Below, piece after piece: positions 25,715 to 34,574 of a stretch of DNA of 64,000 bases (positions within the stretch are counted from its first letter, which is position 1; the number at the start of each line of letters is the position of its first letter). Both the position numbers and the translations under genes were made by a program. Below the pieces are notes generated by a model. That model did not search any database. It was not told where the DNA came from and was given only the letters and a program-made list of their open reading frames with translations. Source of the DNA: Microcoleus sp. FACHB-1515 (GTDB taxonomy: Bacteria > Cyanobacteriota > Cyanobacteriia > Elainellales > Elainellaceae); NCBI RefSeq assembly GCF_014696105.1, contig NZ_JACJPO010000052.1, forward strand, positions 106,637 to 170,636, written 5' to 3'.

Positions 25715-26245
25715 ATGAGGAGAAAATTGCGGCGATGGATTCAAGGTTTTTTGCTGCTGCTGGGGCTGGCAGTGTTGGCGATGCTGCTGATGGCGCGTCC
25801 GGCGATCGCTGAAGTTTTAGTTGCTCAAACTTCACCCGATACGGTCAACTACAACAACGCCAACTTGCAAAACCAAGATTTTTCGCATCAAAACCTCAGC
25901 GGCAAAGCGTTTGTCGGCGCGGAAATGCGCGGCATTAATTTTGAAGGGTCGAATTTGGCGAATGCAATTTTTACCAAAGGCGTCTTGCTGGATGCGAATT
26001 TGCGCGGCGTGGATTTGACTGGAGCGCTGTTCGATCGCGTCTTTCTGCTCGGAGCCGACTTGACGAATGCTGTGCTGCAAGAAGCAACCGCAACGCGCAC
26101 CAGCTTTCAAGATGTGACAATCACGGGAGCGGATTTCACCGATGCGATCCTCGATCGCTTCGAGATTGCTCAGCTATGCGATCGAGCGGCGGGCGTCAAT
26201 CCCACGACGCAAGTTGCAACCCGCGATAGTTTGGGCTGTCGCTGA
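25715..26245 (+). CDS. secreted pentapeptide-repeat protein
   Basis: 176 residues from ATG 25715. A basic start (MRRKLRRWIQGF), a hydrophobic core and AIA-EV cleavage site give a signal peptide. The mature part holds about 18 pentapeptides (NLQNQDFSHQNLSGKAFVGA and onward) forming a beta-helix, and a C-terminal segment with two cysteines (LCDRAAG and LGCR) like the protein at 2842. Expected in the thylakoid lumen or periplasm. A second pentapeptide gene follows after 101 bp. Confidence 0.87.
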   Translation: MRRKLRRWIQGFLLLLGLAVLAMLLMARPAIAEVLVAQTSPDTVNYNNANLQNQDFSHQNLSGKAFVGAEMRGINFEGSNLANAIFTKGVLLDANLRGVDLTGALFDRVFLLGADLTNAVLQEATATRTSFQDVTITGADFTDAILDRFEIAQLCDRAAGVNPTTQVATRDSLGCR

Positions 26246-26346
26246 TCTGCCAGCGCACCTAAAATAGAAATTGTGTTTTGGGCGATCGCGCCAGAGTGGA
26301 CAGCCGCCCAAAGTTCAAATGCTGCAATGATGCTATGTTGATCTAG

Positions 26347-27111
26347 ATGAGAAATTTAGACCAATACTACCGAGTGCTGGAGCTTGAGCCTGGAGCCTCC
26401 TTGGAGGAAATCAACCAGGCTTATAAAGACTTGGTGTTTATTTGGCATCCCGATCGCATCCCTGAAGACAATCCGCGCCTTCAGCAAAAAGCGCAAGAAA
26501 AGCTCAAGCTGCTGAATCAGGCGAGAGAGCAGTTGCGATCGCATCAGGACGGCAAAACGCGCTTGGCTGCTGCCAGAGCCAGGGCACATGCTACTGCTCG
26601 CCCTGCGCCCGCGCCTGCCCCTGCGCCCGCTCCGCCACCGCGCTATCGCTACTATCAGCCGCCGCCGCGTCCGTCCTATCAGCCGCCGCAGCCTGCTCCG
26701 GTTGCGCCTCCTCCACCTGCTCCACCGCCACAGCCACGTCGATCGCCACCTGATCTCAGCGGAGCCGATTTGAGCGGCGCAAACTTGACCGAGAAAGATT
26801 TGGCCGGACGCAACTTGAGCAACGCCAATCTCAGCAATGCCAATCTCAGCGATGCGTTTTTGCATCGCGTCAACTTCAGCGGCGCGAATTTGCACGGCGC
26901 AAATTTGTTTCGGGCGAATTTGCTCGAAGCCGACTTGAGCAACGCCAACCTGCAAGATTCCAATTTGATCGGGTCGGATTTGAGCGGCGCGGATTTGCGA
27001 GGAGCGGATTTACGCGGCGCAAAAATTGGCGTCAGCGATCGCGTCATGGTGAAGCTGACCGGAGCAAAATTGGCCGGAACGATTATGCCCGACGGCACGA
27101 TTCACGAGTAG
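26347..27111 (+). CDS. J-domain / proline-rich / pentapeptide-repeat fusion protein
   Basis: 254 residues. Residues about 5-64 form a J-domain with the HPD tripeptide intact (FIWHPDRIPED), so it should stimulate a DnaK partner. Residues about 77-137 are a low-complexity Pro/Ala/Arg linker (APAPAPAPAPPP). Residues about 138-240 are some 18 A(D/N)LXX pentapeptides starting PPDLSGADLSGANL. No signal peptide, so cytoplasmic. The repeat domain may bind client proteins or DNA-mimic targets. Its stop TAG is the left boundary of a family A repeat. Confidence 0.9.
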   Translation: MRNLDQYYRVLELEPGASLEEINQAYKDLVFIWHPDRIPEDNPRLQQKAQEKLKLLNQAREQLRSHQDGKTRLAAARARAHATARPAPAPAPAPAPPPRYRYYQPPPRPSYQPPQPAPVAPPPPAPPPQPRRSPPDLSGADLSGANLTEKDLAGRNLSNANLSNANLSDAFLHRVNFSGANLHGANLFRANLLEADLSNANLQDSNLIGSDLSGADLRGADLRGAKIGVSDRVMVKLTGAKLAGTIMPDGTIHE

Positions 27112-27231
27112 CGATGGATGCGATCGATCCCCCTGAATCTCCCTTCAAAAGGGGGACTTTGAGGAGTGGTTCGGCTCCCTCCTTGCTAAGGAGGGTTGGG
27201 GAGGATCATGCGATTTGAAAACGCACCCTAA
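27109..27231 (+). repeat. MITE-like repeat, family A copy 3
   Basis: Starts at the stop codon of the J-domain gene, contains the C-rich segment GATCCCCCTGAATCTCCCTT, the core GTGGTTCGGCTCCCTCCTTG and ends TTTGAAAACGCACCCTAA. The right end matches the inverted left end of the 12117 copy over about 28 bases. It fills most of the 158-bp gap. Confidence 0.7.
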
Positions 27232-27269
27232 CGATGATTTTGTCTTTCAAGCTGCGCGAAGTTGCCCGC

Positions 27270-29018
27270 TCACAGCAGCACTTCCGTCAATTGATGCTGC
27301 TCCCACAAGGATTGGTAGAGTCCAGGCTGGTTCAGCAGGTCGGTGTGCGTTCCTGACTGCACGATCGAGCCGCGATCCATGACGAGGATGCGATCGGCGG
27401 TGGCGGCAGCGGAAAGCTGATGCGAAATGAAAATCACGGTTTTGCGCTGCGTCCCTTCGGAGAGATTTTTCAGAATTGCCGTCGCGGTTTGGTTGTCCAC
27501 GCTCGACAGTGAATCATCGAGAATCAAAATCGGCGCATCGACTAAGAGCGCTCTTGCCAGTGCGGTTCGCTGCCGCTGGCCGCCCGAGAGCGTAATGCCG
27601 CGTTCTCCGACGATCGTGTCGTACTGTTGCGGAAAATTGAGAATTTCGCCGTGCATTTGCGCGTTTTTGGCCGCATATTCGACTTCTGGCTGCTCGGCAT
27701 ACGGATCGCCATAGCGAATATTGTTGCGAATGACGGTACTGAACAAAAAGCTGTCCTGCGGCACATAGGCGATCGCTGCTCGCAAATCTGCCAGTCGAAT
27801 GTCGGTAATATCATGCCCGTCAAGAAACAGTTGTCCCGGTGCGATGTCCAACAGGCGCGGCAGGGCGTTCGCCAGCGTCGATTTACCCGACCCGATCGAT
27901 CCCACAACCGCAACCGTCTCTCCCGGTGCAATTCGGAAGCTGACGCGATCGAGCGAGGGTGCTTTTGCTCCCGGATAGGTGAAGCTGAGATTTTTGGCTT
28001 CCAGCCGTCCCTGCACTTCCTCTCTGGGCAAGACGATCGCGGATCGATCATCTTGAATTTGTGGCTGAGCGGCAAGGATATGTTCGACGCGATCGATGCT
28101 GACTTCGCCGCGCTGATAAGCCGTGATCGTGAAGCCGAGCAGCGCGGTGGGAAAGACCAATCGTTCGACGTAGAGCAGCAGGGCGATGAAGTCCCCAACG
28201 CTGATGGCTCCGCTGGCGATCGCATCTGATCCCTGCCACAGAATTACGAGCAGGCTGACGCTGGCAAGACCGCTGAGCAACGGGAAAAGCGTGGTGCGGG
28301 TGCGAGCTAGCTTCAAATTGGCACGGAGAAGTCGCTGATTGTAGCCGTTGAAGGCGCGGCGTTCGTTTTCTTCTTGGGCATAGATTTTGATTAGCGAAAT
28401 GCCGCTCATGTCTTCTTGAATCAGTTCGCTCAGGTGCGAAGTTTCTTCCTGCACGGCCAACTGTTCGTTGCGGAGTCGATTGCTAAATAGCTGCACCAGC
28501 ATCAGCATGACGGGATAGACAGCGATCGCAATCAAAGTCAGCCGCACATCGATCAGCAGCATCACAGGCAGCGTCAGCGCATAAGCAAACAGCGTATTTG
28601 CCAAGCTCAAGACGGCAAAGCCTAAAAGACGCCGGATATTATCGACATCGCTGGTGGCTCGACTGATCAGATCACCTGCGGTATTGCGAGCAAAATAAGC
28701 AGGCTCCATCGTCAGCAGATGGCTGAAAATTCGCTGTTTCAGGTCAAACTCCACCTGTCGCCCGACGCCAAACAGCCAAACGCGCGACGCCATCCGCACT
28801 ACCCACATCGCAGAAGCCAAAATCAGCACCAGGGCGACGATCCCCGTGACGCGATCGAAGCTGAAGCTGGCCTGCAAGTCGTCAATGCTGTCGCGAATTA
28901 GCAGCGGAATGTAGACGCCCAAAGCATTCACAATCAGCAGCGCCACAATGCCCAACACGGCCTCGCGCCAGTGCGGACGCAGGTAGCCACCCAGTTTTTG
29001 CAGTTGCGATCGAGCCAT
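27270..29018 (-). CDS. ABC exporter, fused permease/ATPase (MdlA/MdlB-like)
   Basis: 582 residues from ATG 29018; a TTG at 29084 would add 22 but lies next to a repeat. Six membrane helices in the first 310 residues, then an ATPase: Walker A GSIGSGKST, signature LSGGQRQRTALARALL, Walker B ILILDDSLSSVD, H-loop FISHQLS. The residue after Walker B is Asp, not the usual catalytic Glu, as in MdlA-type subunits that work in heterodimers with a normal partner. No partner gene is adjacent. Likely exports a lipid or hydrophobic compound. Confidence 0.92.
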   Translation of the reverse strand: MARSQLQKLGGYLRPHWREAVLGIVALLIVNALGVYIPLLIRDSIDDLQASFSFDRVTGIVALVLILASAMWVVRMASRVWLFGVGRQVEFDLKQRIFSHLLTMEPAYFARNTAGDLISRATSDVDNIRRLLGFAVLSLANTLFAYALTLPVMLLIDVRLTLIAIAVYPVMLMLVQLFSNRLRNEQLAVQEETSHLSELIQEDMSGISLIKIYAQEENERRAFNGYNQRLLRANLKLARTRTTLFPLLSGLASVSLLVILWQGSDAIASGAISVGDFIALLLYVERLVFPTALLGFTITAYQRGEVSIDRVEHILAAQPQIQDDRSAIVLPREEVQGRLEAKNLSFTYPGAKAPSLDRVSFRIAPGETVAVVGSIGSGKSTLANALPRLLDIAPGQLFLDGHDITDIRLADLRAAIAYVPQDSFLFSTVIRNNIRYGDPYAEQPEVEYAAKNAQMHGEILNFPQQYDTIVGERGITLSGGQRQRTALARALLVDAPILILDDSLSSVDNQTATAILKNLSEGTQRKTVIFISHQLSAAATADRILVMDRGSIVQSGTHTDLLNQPGLYQSLWEQHQLTEVLL

Positions 29019-29105
29019 TCGAGAAAACCGATGCAGTTTCAGTCGCAGATCCGACAGCGTACCGAGAAATGGGGTCGATCGCAATCTGCAACAAGGGGGA
29101 AGAAG

Positions 29106-29231
29106 CGCCCAGAATTAAAATTCGGGCTAAAAGCTGAAGTCCGTTTAAACGGACTAGCACACAGTCTCGTGAAGCGTTTTAACCCATTTCAATGGGTTTG
29201 GGCTTTCAGCCAGGAAATTGATTTCCTGGGA
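29106..29231. repeat. cluster of palindromes, family C copy 3
   Basis: Three near-perfect hairpins in a row: AGTCCGTTTAAACGGACT (29138-29155), AACCCATTTCAATGGGTT (29181-29198) and CCAGGAAATTGATTTCCTGG (29210-29229), preceded by an imperfect one (29106-29126). The last two hairpins are shared with the shorter copies at 5929 and 12274, where base changes partly destroy pairing. Located between the divergent ABC exporter and purE. Confidence 0.75.
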
Positions 29232-29344
29232 GTTCTGAGTGCGATGTAAAGATGCGTCTTTGCAAGTAGAATGTGGCGATAGCTGAACGGCTCCGACTGC
29301 TGGCTGAAGGCTAAAATTTTCAGTTGTCGCGAGTGGTGAAAGCA

Positions 29345-29863
29345 ATGGCAGAAGTTGGCATCATCATGGGCAGCGATTCTGACTTGCCAACGATGCAGGG
29401 CGCGATCGCAATTTGCGAACATTTTGGTGTGGCTTGCGAAGTGGCGATCGTGTCTGCCCACCGCACACCCGATCGCATGGTCGAATATGCCAAAACTGCC
29501 CACGATCGCGGCCTCAAAGTGATCATCGCTGGAGCCGGAGGAGCCGCCCATCTGCCGGGAATGGTGGCTGCGCTGACGCCGCTTCCCGTCATTGGTGTGC
29601 CTGTGCCGAGCCGTCACCTTCAAGGGTTGGATTCGCTCTATTCGATCGTGCAGATGCCAGCCGGAATTCCGGTTGCGACGGTGGCGATCGGCAATGCCAC
29701 GAATGCAGGCTTACTCGCCATTCAAATGCTCGCCAGCTATCAGCCCGATTTGCTGATGCGGGTGCAGGACTATCGCCAGAGCTTGACGGAAATGGTGATG
29801 AGCAAGCAGCAAAAGCTCGATGAAGTGGGCTATCAGCAGTATTTGCAGAATCGATCGATCTGA
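29345..29863 (+). CDS. purE: N5-carboxyaminoimidazole ribonucleotide mutase
   Basis: 172 residues from ATG 29345 (the frame extends to a TTG at 29324). PurE moves the carboxyl group of N5-CAIR to give CAIR in purine synthesis. Motifs: [13 protein letters not shown] at the phosphate site, [20 protein letters not shown], and [15 protein letters not shown]. The class I length and motifs are intact. The next purine enzyme, purC, is in the window at 43194, far from this gene. Confidence 0.96.
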   Translation: MAEVGIIMGSDSDLPTMQGAIAICEHFGVACEVAIVSAHRTPDRMVEYAKTAHDRGLKVIIAGAGGAAHLPGMVAALTPLPVIGVPVPSRHLQGLDSLYSIVQMPAGIPVATVAIGNATNAGLLAIQMLASYQPDLLMRVQDYRQSLTEMVMSKQQKLDEVGYQQYLQNRSI

Positions 29864-30118
29864 CGGCGATTGCCTGTAAGTATTTCTACCAAGCAAGAAA
29901 AACTTTTGCGAGTTTCTGCGGATTTGGTTTGCCAGATGACCAAACGATTTGGAATTCGTTAAGTATAGTGAAGAAAGTATCTTCAACCCGCCGATCGAAA
30001 CGCCAAAGATGCGATCGATCGCGCAAGCCAAACATCGTTGATCATTCTTGAAACTTTCTCCCGCGCCTCAAATGGGGTGTGGAATTCGTACAACCTATTT
30101 TTCCTAGAAGAGGTTTTT

Positions 30119-31147
30119 GTGACGTTATATGCAGAGCTACACCGTCATTTGGGCGGTTCCGTTGTTCCCCGAATTTTGTGGCGCTATTTCGATCGCGCCC
30201 AGTCCGAAGTCAATTCGCGCTTTGCCAACTACGAAGCGTTTGAAGACTTTTACACTCGTCCGCGCAACACGCTCGACGAATATCTGGAACTGCATACGCT
30301 GGTGGAGTCGGTGCAGACGGCGGAAGCGTTGCCGTATTTCGTTTCGCGGCTGATGCGCGGCGCATATATTTTTGAGAATTTGGCGTATTTGGAATTGCGA
30401 TTTACGCCGTTTTTGCGGACGCCTGAACATCTCGGCCAGTCCGATCGCATCGACGCAATGGCCGAAATTGTCGAGATCGTCGGTCGCGCCAGCCGGCTTA
30501 GCGAGTATCCGATTACGACCAGCCAAATTTTGTGTATGCACTCGCGCCTGCCGTATGAAGTGAATCGAGCGATCGTCGATCTCGCGGCTGCGATGCCTCA
30601 GTACGTTTGCGGAATTGATTTGGCCGGAGGCGATGCTCATTATGCCGATCGACTCGACGAATTCATCGGCCTGTATGACTATGCGCGATCGCTGGGTCTG
30701 AACACGACCGGACATCTGTATGAAACAACCGAGGGCTGCTACCCTGAACTGCTGCCCTATCTGATGCGAATTGGGCACGGCATCCAGATTCCGCTGCTTC
30801 ATCCGGAACTGCTGCCGCAGCTTGCCGCCGCTAATCAATGTCTGGAAGTTTGCCCGACCACGTATCTGAAGACGGGAACGTTAGAGAGCATTCAGCAGCT
30901 TAAAGTCGTGTTCGATCGCTGCTTTGATGCCGGAGTGGATATCGCCATCTGTACCGATAACGCCGGACTGCACAACGTCCGCTTGCCGTTTGAGTACGAA
31001 AGCCTGCTGACGCATGACGTGATCGGCTTTGAGGAACTGCAAGCCTCTCAGGATGCCGCCTTCCGCCATGCGTTTGCCTGGAAGCACCAACAGCGGCCAG
31101 AGTCGATGCTCAGTTCGATGCTGCGATCGACCAATTCGGTTGCCTGA
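30119..31147 (+). CDS. adenosine-deaminase-like amidohydrolase
   Basis: 342 residues from GTG 30119, which has AGAAGAGG upstream and puts AELHRHLGGS at the usual N-terminus; the frame is open to 30038. The fold is the metal-dependent deaminase barrel: HxH at 8-10, TTGHLYETTEG (metal His and general-base Glu region), LEVCPTTYLKTGT, and CTDNAG near the end. The Asp-Asp pair of true adenosine deaminases is Asp-Asn here, and the HLDGS motif is HLGGS. So purine deamination is likely, but the exact substrate may differ from adenosine. Confidence 0.85.
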   Translation: MTLYAELHRHLGGSVVPRILWRYFDRAQSEVNSRFANYEAFEDFYTRPRNTLDEYLELHTLVESVQTAEALPYFVSRLMRGAYIFENLAYLELRFTPFLRTPEHLGQSDRIDAMAEIVEIVGRASRLSEYPITTSQILCMHSRLPYEVNRAIVDLAAAMPQYVCGIDLAGGDAHYADRLDEFIGLYDYARSLGLNTTGHLYETTEGCYPELLPYLMRIGHGIQIPLLHPELLPQLAAANQCLEVCPTTYLKTGTLESIQQLKVVFDRCFDAGVDIAICTDNAGLHNVRLPFEYESLLTHDVIGFEELQASQDAAFRHAFAWKHQQRPESMLSSMLRSTNSVA

Positions 31148-31188
31148 GTTCGATCGAATTCCACTAATGTGCACTGTGATTGAGATTT

Positions 31189-31287
31189 TTGCCCTCGCCC
31201 TAAATCTCTCTCCCACTGGGACAGGGACTTCCGATCGTTCCGATTCCCCTTCTCCTCAAGGGAGAAGGGGCTAGGGGATGAGGGCAA
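31189..31287. repeat. dispersed repeat with 8-bp perfect terminal inverted repeats, family B copy 2
   Basis: Bounded by TTGCCCTC (31189-31196) and GAGGGCAA (31280-31287). Interior contains CCCCTTCTCCTCAAGGGAGA and GGGGCTAGGGGATGAGGG, shared with 41647-41689. About 99 bp, no coding capacity, a non-autonomous MITE-like layout. Confidence 0.65.
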
Positions 31288-31321
31288 GACTATAGCGAAG
31301 TCGAACAGAACATGACCGACG

Positions 31322-31356
31322 AAAAAGCGATCGCTCTTTCGGGCGATCGCTTTTTT
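31322..31356. terminator. bidirectional rho-independent terminator of psb27
   Basis: AAAAAGCGATCGC, an 8-base loop, then GCGATCGCTTTTTT. The stem uses the HIP1 octamer GCGATCGC, with A and T runs on both flanks, so it can work on either strand. It lies just past the psb27 stop (31373, minus) and about 175 bp past the deaminase stop (plus). Confidence 0.85.
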
Positions 31357-31372
31357 ACCAATTTCGTTTAGC

Positions 31373-31777
31373 CTACGAACCGCGACGCAGGGCAGATTCA
31401 ACCTGACTGAATTCTTGCTCCAGACGAGTTTTCAGCTTTTGCGGCACGGGACGATTCGGGTAGGAGCTATAGTGTCCGGCCAGCGAATTGAGTGCGGTTC
31501 GCATCGTCGTGAACGAAGACAGCTTTGTCACCGAGGCATCGCGCTGATAGCGAGAGGCAAAATTGTTGATCAGTTCACGCGCGTCAGTTTGGGCTTGGGC
31601 TTTGTTGGGCGCGTCGTTGGGCAAATCGATCGCGGCTCGCAGTGTTGTAATCAGGGCGAGCGTGTCTTGGCTGTAGTTTCCGCTGAGGCCAGCCGGAGCG
31701 TTGGAGCAGCCCATCACGCCGATCGACAAAACCAGCGCTAGTGCCAGCGCCACAAACCGCGACAAGAATCGTTTCAT
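31373..31777 (-). CDS. psb27: photosystem II assembly lipoprotein Psb27
   Basis: 134 residues from ATG 31777 (an ATG at 31801 is open, but MKRFLSRFVALALALVLSI begins the signal peptide). The lipobox IGVMGC marks lipid attachment at Cys, placing it on the lumenal face of the thylakoid. The mature four-helix domain has the Psb27 pattern (YSQDTLALITTLRAAIDLPN, DARELINNFASRYQRD, LNSLAGHYSSYPNRPVPQKL). Psb27 binds CP43 in assembly intermediates and keeps the Mn cluster from forming too early. Confidence 0.95.
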   Translation of the reverse strand: MKRFLSRFVALALALVLSIGVMGCSNAPAGLSGNYSQDTLALITTLRAAIDLPNDAPNKAQAQTDARELINNFASRYQRDASVTKLSSFTTMRTALNSLAGHYSSYPNRPVPQKLKTRLEQEFSQVESALRRGS

Positions 31778-31869
31778 AAAACCTCGAATGGTAAACAACA
31801 TGCGCCGTCAACACGGGGATCAAGCATTAATGCTCATCTTATCTTGATTCGGACGGGCGATCGATTCCT

Positions 31870-33279
31870 TCAATCGATAGAATTTCGATCGGCTTGACGA
31901 CGTTCGCGCAGCTTCAGCAAAATTTCGGCGTGAACTTCACGAGTAATTGGGTAGAAGTAGGCGAGAACGAGTCCAGCAATCAGGGTGAGTGTCGGCAATG
32001 GTGCGATCACCAGTCGAATTGCCAGCAGCGCAGAATCCGGCTGCGTCGGTAACGGTTGTCCCGGTGTTGCTTCGATGAATCCGGCAGCGCCGAGTGCCTG
32101 CCCGACCAGAAACAGCGCGAGTGCTAGCCCAATTTTTTGCAGCAGCACCATGAAAGCGTAAAAAATCCCTTCGCGTCGCTGTCCGGTTTGCAGTTCATCG
32201 AGTTCGATCACGTCCGGCAGCATCGACCAAGGCACAAGGTAAGCCGTCGCCACGCCAACGCCTGCCAAACCCGCCAGCAGAAACAGCAGTGCCGTTTGTC
32301 CCGGTCGCAGCAAGAACAGTCCAGCCTGCGCGATGATCCACAAGGCCATGCCTAGAAAGTAGACAACCCGCTTGCCGCGCTGCTTGCTGACCGCACTCCA
32401 GACGAACAGCATGACGATTGCCACTGCCTGCACAATCAGCGCAACGGCAAAATATGACTCCAGCCCCATCCAGTTGACCGTGAAATACGGCAAAACCGTT
32501 GCGGTAAGCTGAAACGCCAGCCACGAGCAGAGGTAAATGCCAATCACATACAGAAACGGACGATTGCTGAAGACGATTTTTAGCTGCTCAAAGAACGGAA
32601 TGCTAATTTCGGAATCGCTGCTGTAGCGTTCTTTTGTGCCCAAAACGCACCAGTAGATCGGAAAGACCGACAAGACCGCGCAAACTGCTCCTAGCGCGAG
32701 ATACTGCTGTGCGGAATCGGGGACGACGAGGGAAATTACGAGGCCAAGAATTAAGGCGAGAATGCTGCCGCCGATCGAAAACGCGAATCGAAAGCTGTTC
32801 AGGCTCGTCCGTTCGTGATAGTCCTGCGTCAGTTCTGGCGTCAGCGCAGTGTAGGGCAAATTCACAGCGGTAAATGCCGTGTTAAATAAAATCGAGATGG
32901 CGACGTAGTACCAAAACAGCGCGGTTTGATTCGTGGCGGGATTGTCGCTAAAGCGCGGCACGATCCACTGCAAGAAAAAGAAAATGCCGAAGGGAATTGC
33001 GCCCAAAATCATCCAGGAGTGGCGGCGACCCCAGCGGGATTTGGTGCGATCGCTCAAGAAGCCGACGATCGGATCGTTGATGGCGTCAAACACTTTGCCG
33101 ATCGCCAAAATGCTGCCTGCCGTGCGGGGATCAAGTCCGGCGACGTTGGTGAAGAACACCATCAGTGAAAAGGTCAAAATCGTGACGGTGATTCCGGCTC
33201 CGGCATCGCCTGCACCATAAGCCAGCTTAGTACTGAGGCTCAGTTTTTCTGATTCTGGTGCGGCAGATGAATTGGTCAT
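31870..33279 (-). CDS. GPH-family (MelB-like) sugar:cation symporter
   Basis: 469 residues, twelve membrane segments. The N-terminal LAYGAGDAGAGI and the loop DRTKSRWGRRHSWMILGAIP, with the FDAINDPIVGFLSD segment, are hallmarks of glycoside-pentoside-hexuronide symporters. A second conserved block PWSMLPDVIELDELQTGQRR also fits. Substrate unknown; no glycosidase neighbours. It is divergent from the phosphoribosyltransferase gene with a 65-bp spacer. Confidence 0.92.
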   Translation of the reverse strand: MTNSSAAPESEKLSLSTKLAYGAGDAGAGITVTILTFSLMVFFTNVAGLDPRTAGSILAIGKVFDAINDPIVGFLSDRTKSRWGRRHSWMILGAIPFGIFFFLQWIVPRFSDNPATNQTALFWYYVAISILFNTAFTAVNLPYTALTPELTQDYHERTSLNSFRFAFSIGGSILALILGLVISLVVPDSAQQYLALGAVCAVLSVFPIYWCVLGTKERYSSDSEISIPFFEQLKIVFSNRPFLYVIGIYLCSWLAFQLTATVLPYFTVNWMGLESYFAVALIVQAVAIVMLFVWSAVSKQRGKRVVYFLGMALWIIAQAGLFLLRPGQTALLFLLAGLAGVGVATAYLVPWSMLPDVIELDELQTGQRREGIFYAFMVLLQKIGLALALFLVGQALGAAGFIEATPGQPLPTQPDSALLAIRLVIAPLPTLTLIAGLVLAYFYPITREVHAEILLKLRERRQADRNSID

Positions 33280-33344
33280 GGCGCGGCTCGAACCCGATTA
33301 ACAGTTGTATGATTCTCATCATTCCAGTATTTGCGATCGCCGTC

Positions 33345-33869
33345 ATGCCAGATTTATACGTGTCTTGGACTGATTACCACCAAAAAATTGAACAATTGGC
33401 AATTCAGGTTTACGAATCCGGCTGGAATTTCAATCAGATCGTGTGTCTTGCTAAAGGCGGTTTGCGCGTCGGGGATGTGCTGTCGCGCCTGTTCGATCAG
33501 CCACTCGCGATTTTGTCTACGTCATCGTATGGCGGCAAAAACAATCAGGTGCGCGGCTCGATCACTTTCTCGCACGATTTGACGAAAACGACGGCAAATT
33601 TAGGCAGTCACATTCTGCTCGTCGATGATCTGGTCGATTCGGGTGTGACGCTGAAGCGGACGCTGCCCTGGCTCGATCGCAAATACGGTTTCTATATTGA
33701 AGAAGTGCGGACGGCGGTGATTTGGTACAAGGAGCGATCGATCATCGCCCCGGACTACTACGTTGACTACCTGACGGATAATCCCTGGATTCATCAGCCG
33801 TTTGAGCATTATGAACAGATGAGCGTGGCCGAACTTGCCGCCCAGTCAAAATCAGTCAGCGCCAGCTAG
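33345..33869 (+). CDS. phosphoribosyltransferase
   Basis: 174 residues from ATG 33345; the frame is open to 33258, but that part overlaps the divergent symporter start. The PRPP-binding motif ILLVDDLVDSGVTL is intact and the N-terminal strand IVCLAKGGLRVGDVLSRLF carries the pyrophosphate loop. It resembles the COG2236/hypoxanthine-type branch, so it may salvage purine bases, but specificity is not readable. Its stop shares the bases CTAG with the stop of ebsA on the other strand. Confidence 0.9.
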   Translation: MPDLYVSWTDYHQKIEQLAIQVYESGWNFNQIVCLAKGGLRVGDVLSRLFDQPLAILSTSSYGGKNNQVRGSITFSHDLTKTTANLGSHILLVDDLVDSGVTLKRTLPWLDRKYGFYIEEVRTAVIWYKERSIIAPDYYVDYLTDNPWIHQPFEHYEQMSVAELAAQSKSVSAS

Positions 33870-34240
33870 TCATCCAGCCGCAGCAGCTTTCGATAGAACG
33901 CCTGCGAAAAGTCGGCCAGATGTGCCCGCTTGAAGTTGATGATGACTTCGATCAGAAAATCAACAAACTCAAAGTTTGCCAGCGTCAACTCGTAGCTGAG
34001 TTCGGCGTTGCCGTCGAACTGCATTCGGCAGCGCACCAAGTCAGCAGGCAGAGTCGAAACATTCCAACTGGCGACAAACGGAATCGCCTCGCCGCCTTCG
34101 ATTTTGCGGACGCCTTCTAAGCTGCCGCGCTGATAAAGGCTGATCGCGTAGGGCAATGCGCCGCGCTTGTTGCCGCTGTAGTAGGGCGTGTAAACGTTGA
34201 CATCTCGCGGATTGGCAGGCTGAAGTTGCTCGATCGACAT
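33866..34240 (-). CDS. ebsA: EbsA-like type IV pilus biogenesis protein
   Basis: 124 residues, cytoplasmic and cyanobacteria-specific: MSIEQLQPANPRDVNVYTPY at the start, ISLYQRGSLEGVRKIEGGE, WNVSTLPADLVRCRMQFDG and VDFLIEVIINFKRAHLADF. This matches my memory of EbsA, a protein needed for pilus assembly and biofilm self-suppression in Synechococcus elongatus. No pilus structural genes are nearby, which is normal for ebsA. The assignment is by recalled pattern and not by alignment. Confidence 0.72.
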   Translation of the reverse strand: MSIEQLQPANPRDVNVYTPYYSGNKRGALPYAISLYQRGSLEGVRKIEGGEAIPFVASWNVSTLPADLVRCRMQFDGNAELSYELTLANFEFVDFLIEVIINFKRAHLADFSQAFYRKLLRLDD

Positions 34241-34574
34241 AACTCAAATCTTCCTTTTCATGGCGCGGATTTGGCGATGTCAGGCCAGCGGAATTTCCCG
34301 TGACCTTGCTATACGGTGTAGCATTTCGCCCGTAGTTGAGTGTTCCCACTCTACCAAGAGTTGATTGCAGGCAAAGCCGAAATCTCCAGGAAAATTCAGC
34401 TTTTTCTGCGGTTTGTGGAGCTTAGCACTTCATGTCAGCAGATGATGATATTTATGTGCCAGTTTGCCGCGATTTTCACTTGTTTCTCGGCTTCGGATTG
34501 ATAGATTGTGACCTAAGATCGAAACTTATGAAGCAAACCGCTTCCCTTGTCCTTTTTTCCAACCTAGAAACGCC
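34241..34574. other. 334-bp intergenic region between ebsA and argD
   Basis: Divergent promoter region. A 48-codon frame at 34432-34578 overlaps the argD start but has no clear ribosome site or recognisable composition, so I do not call it. No repeat or RNA gene seen. Confidence 0.5.
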
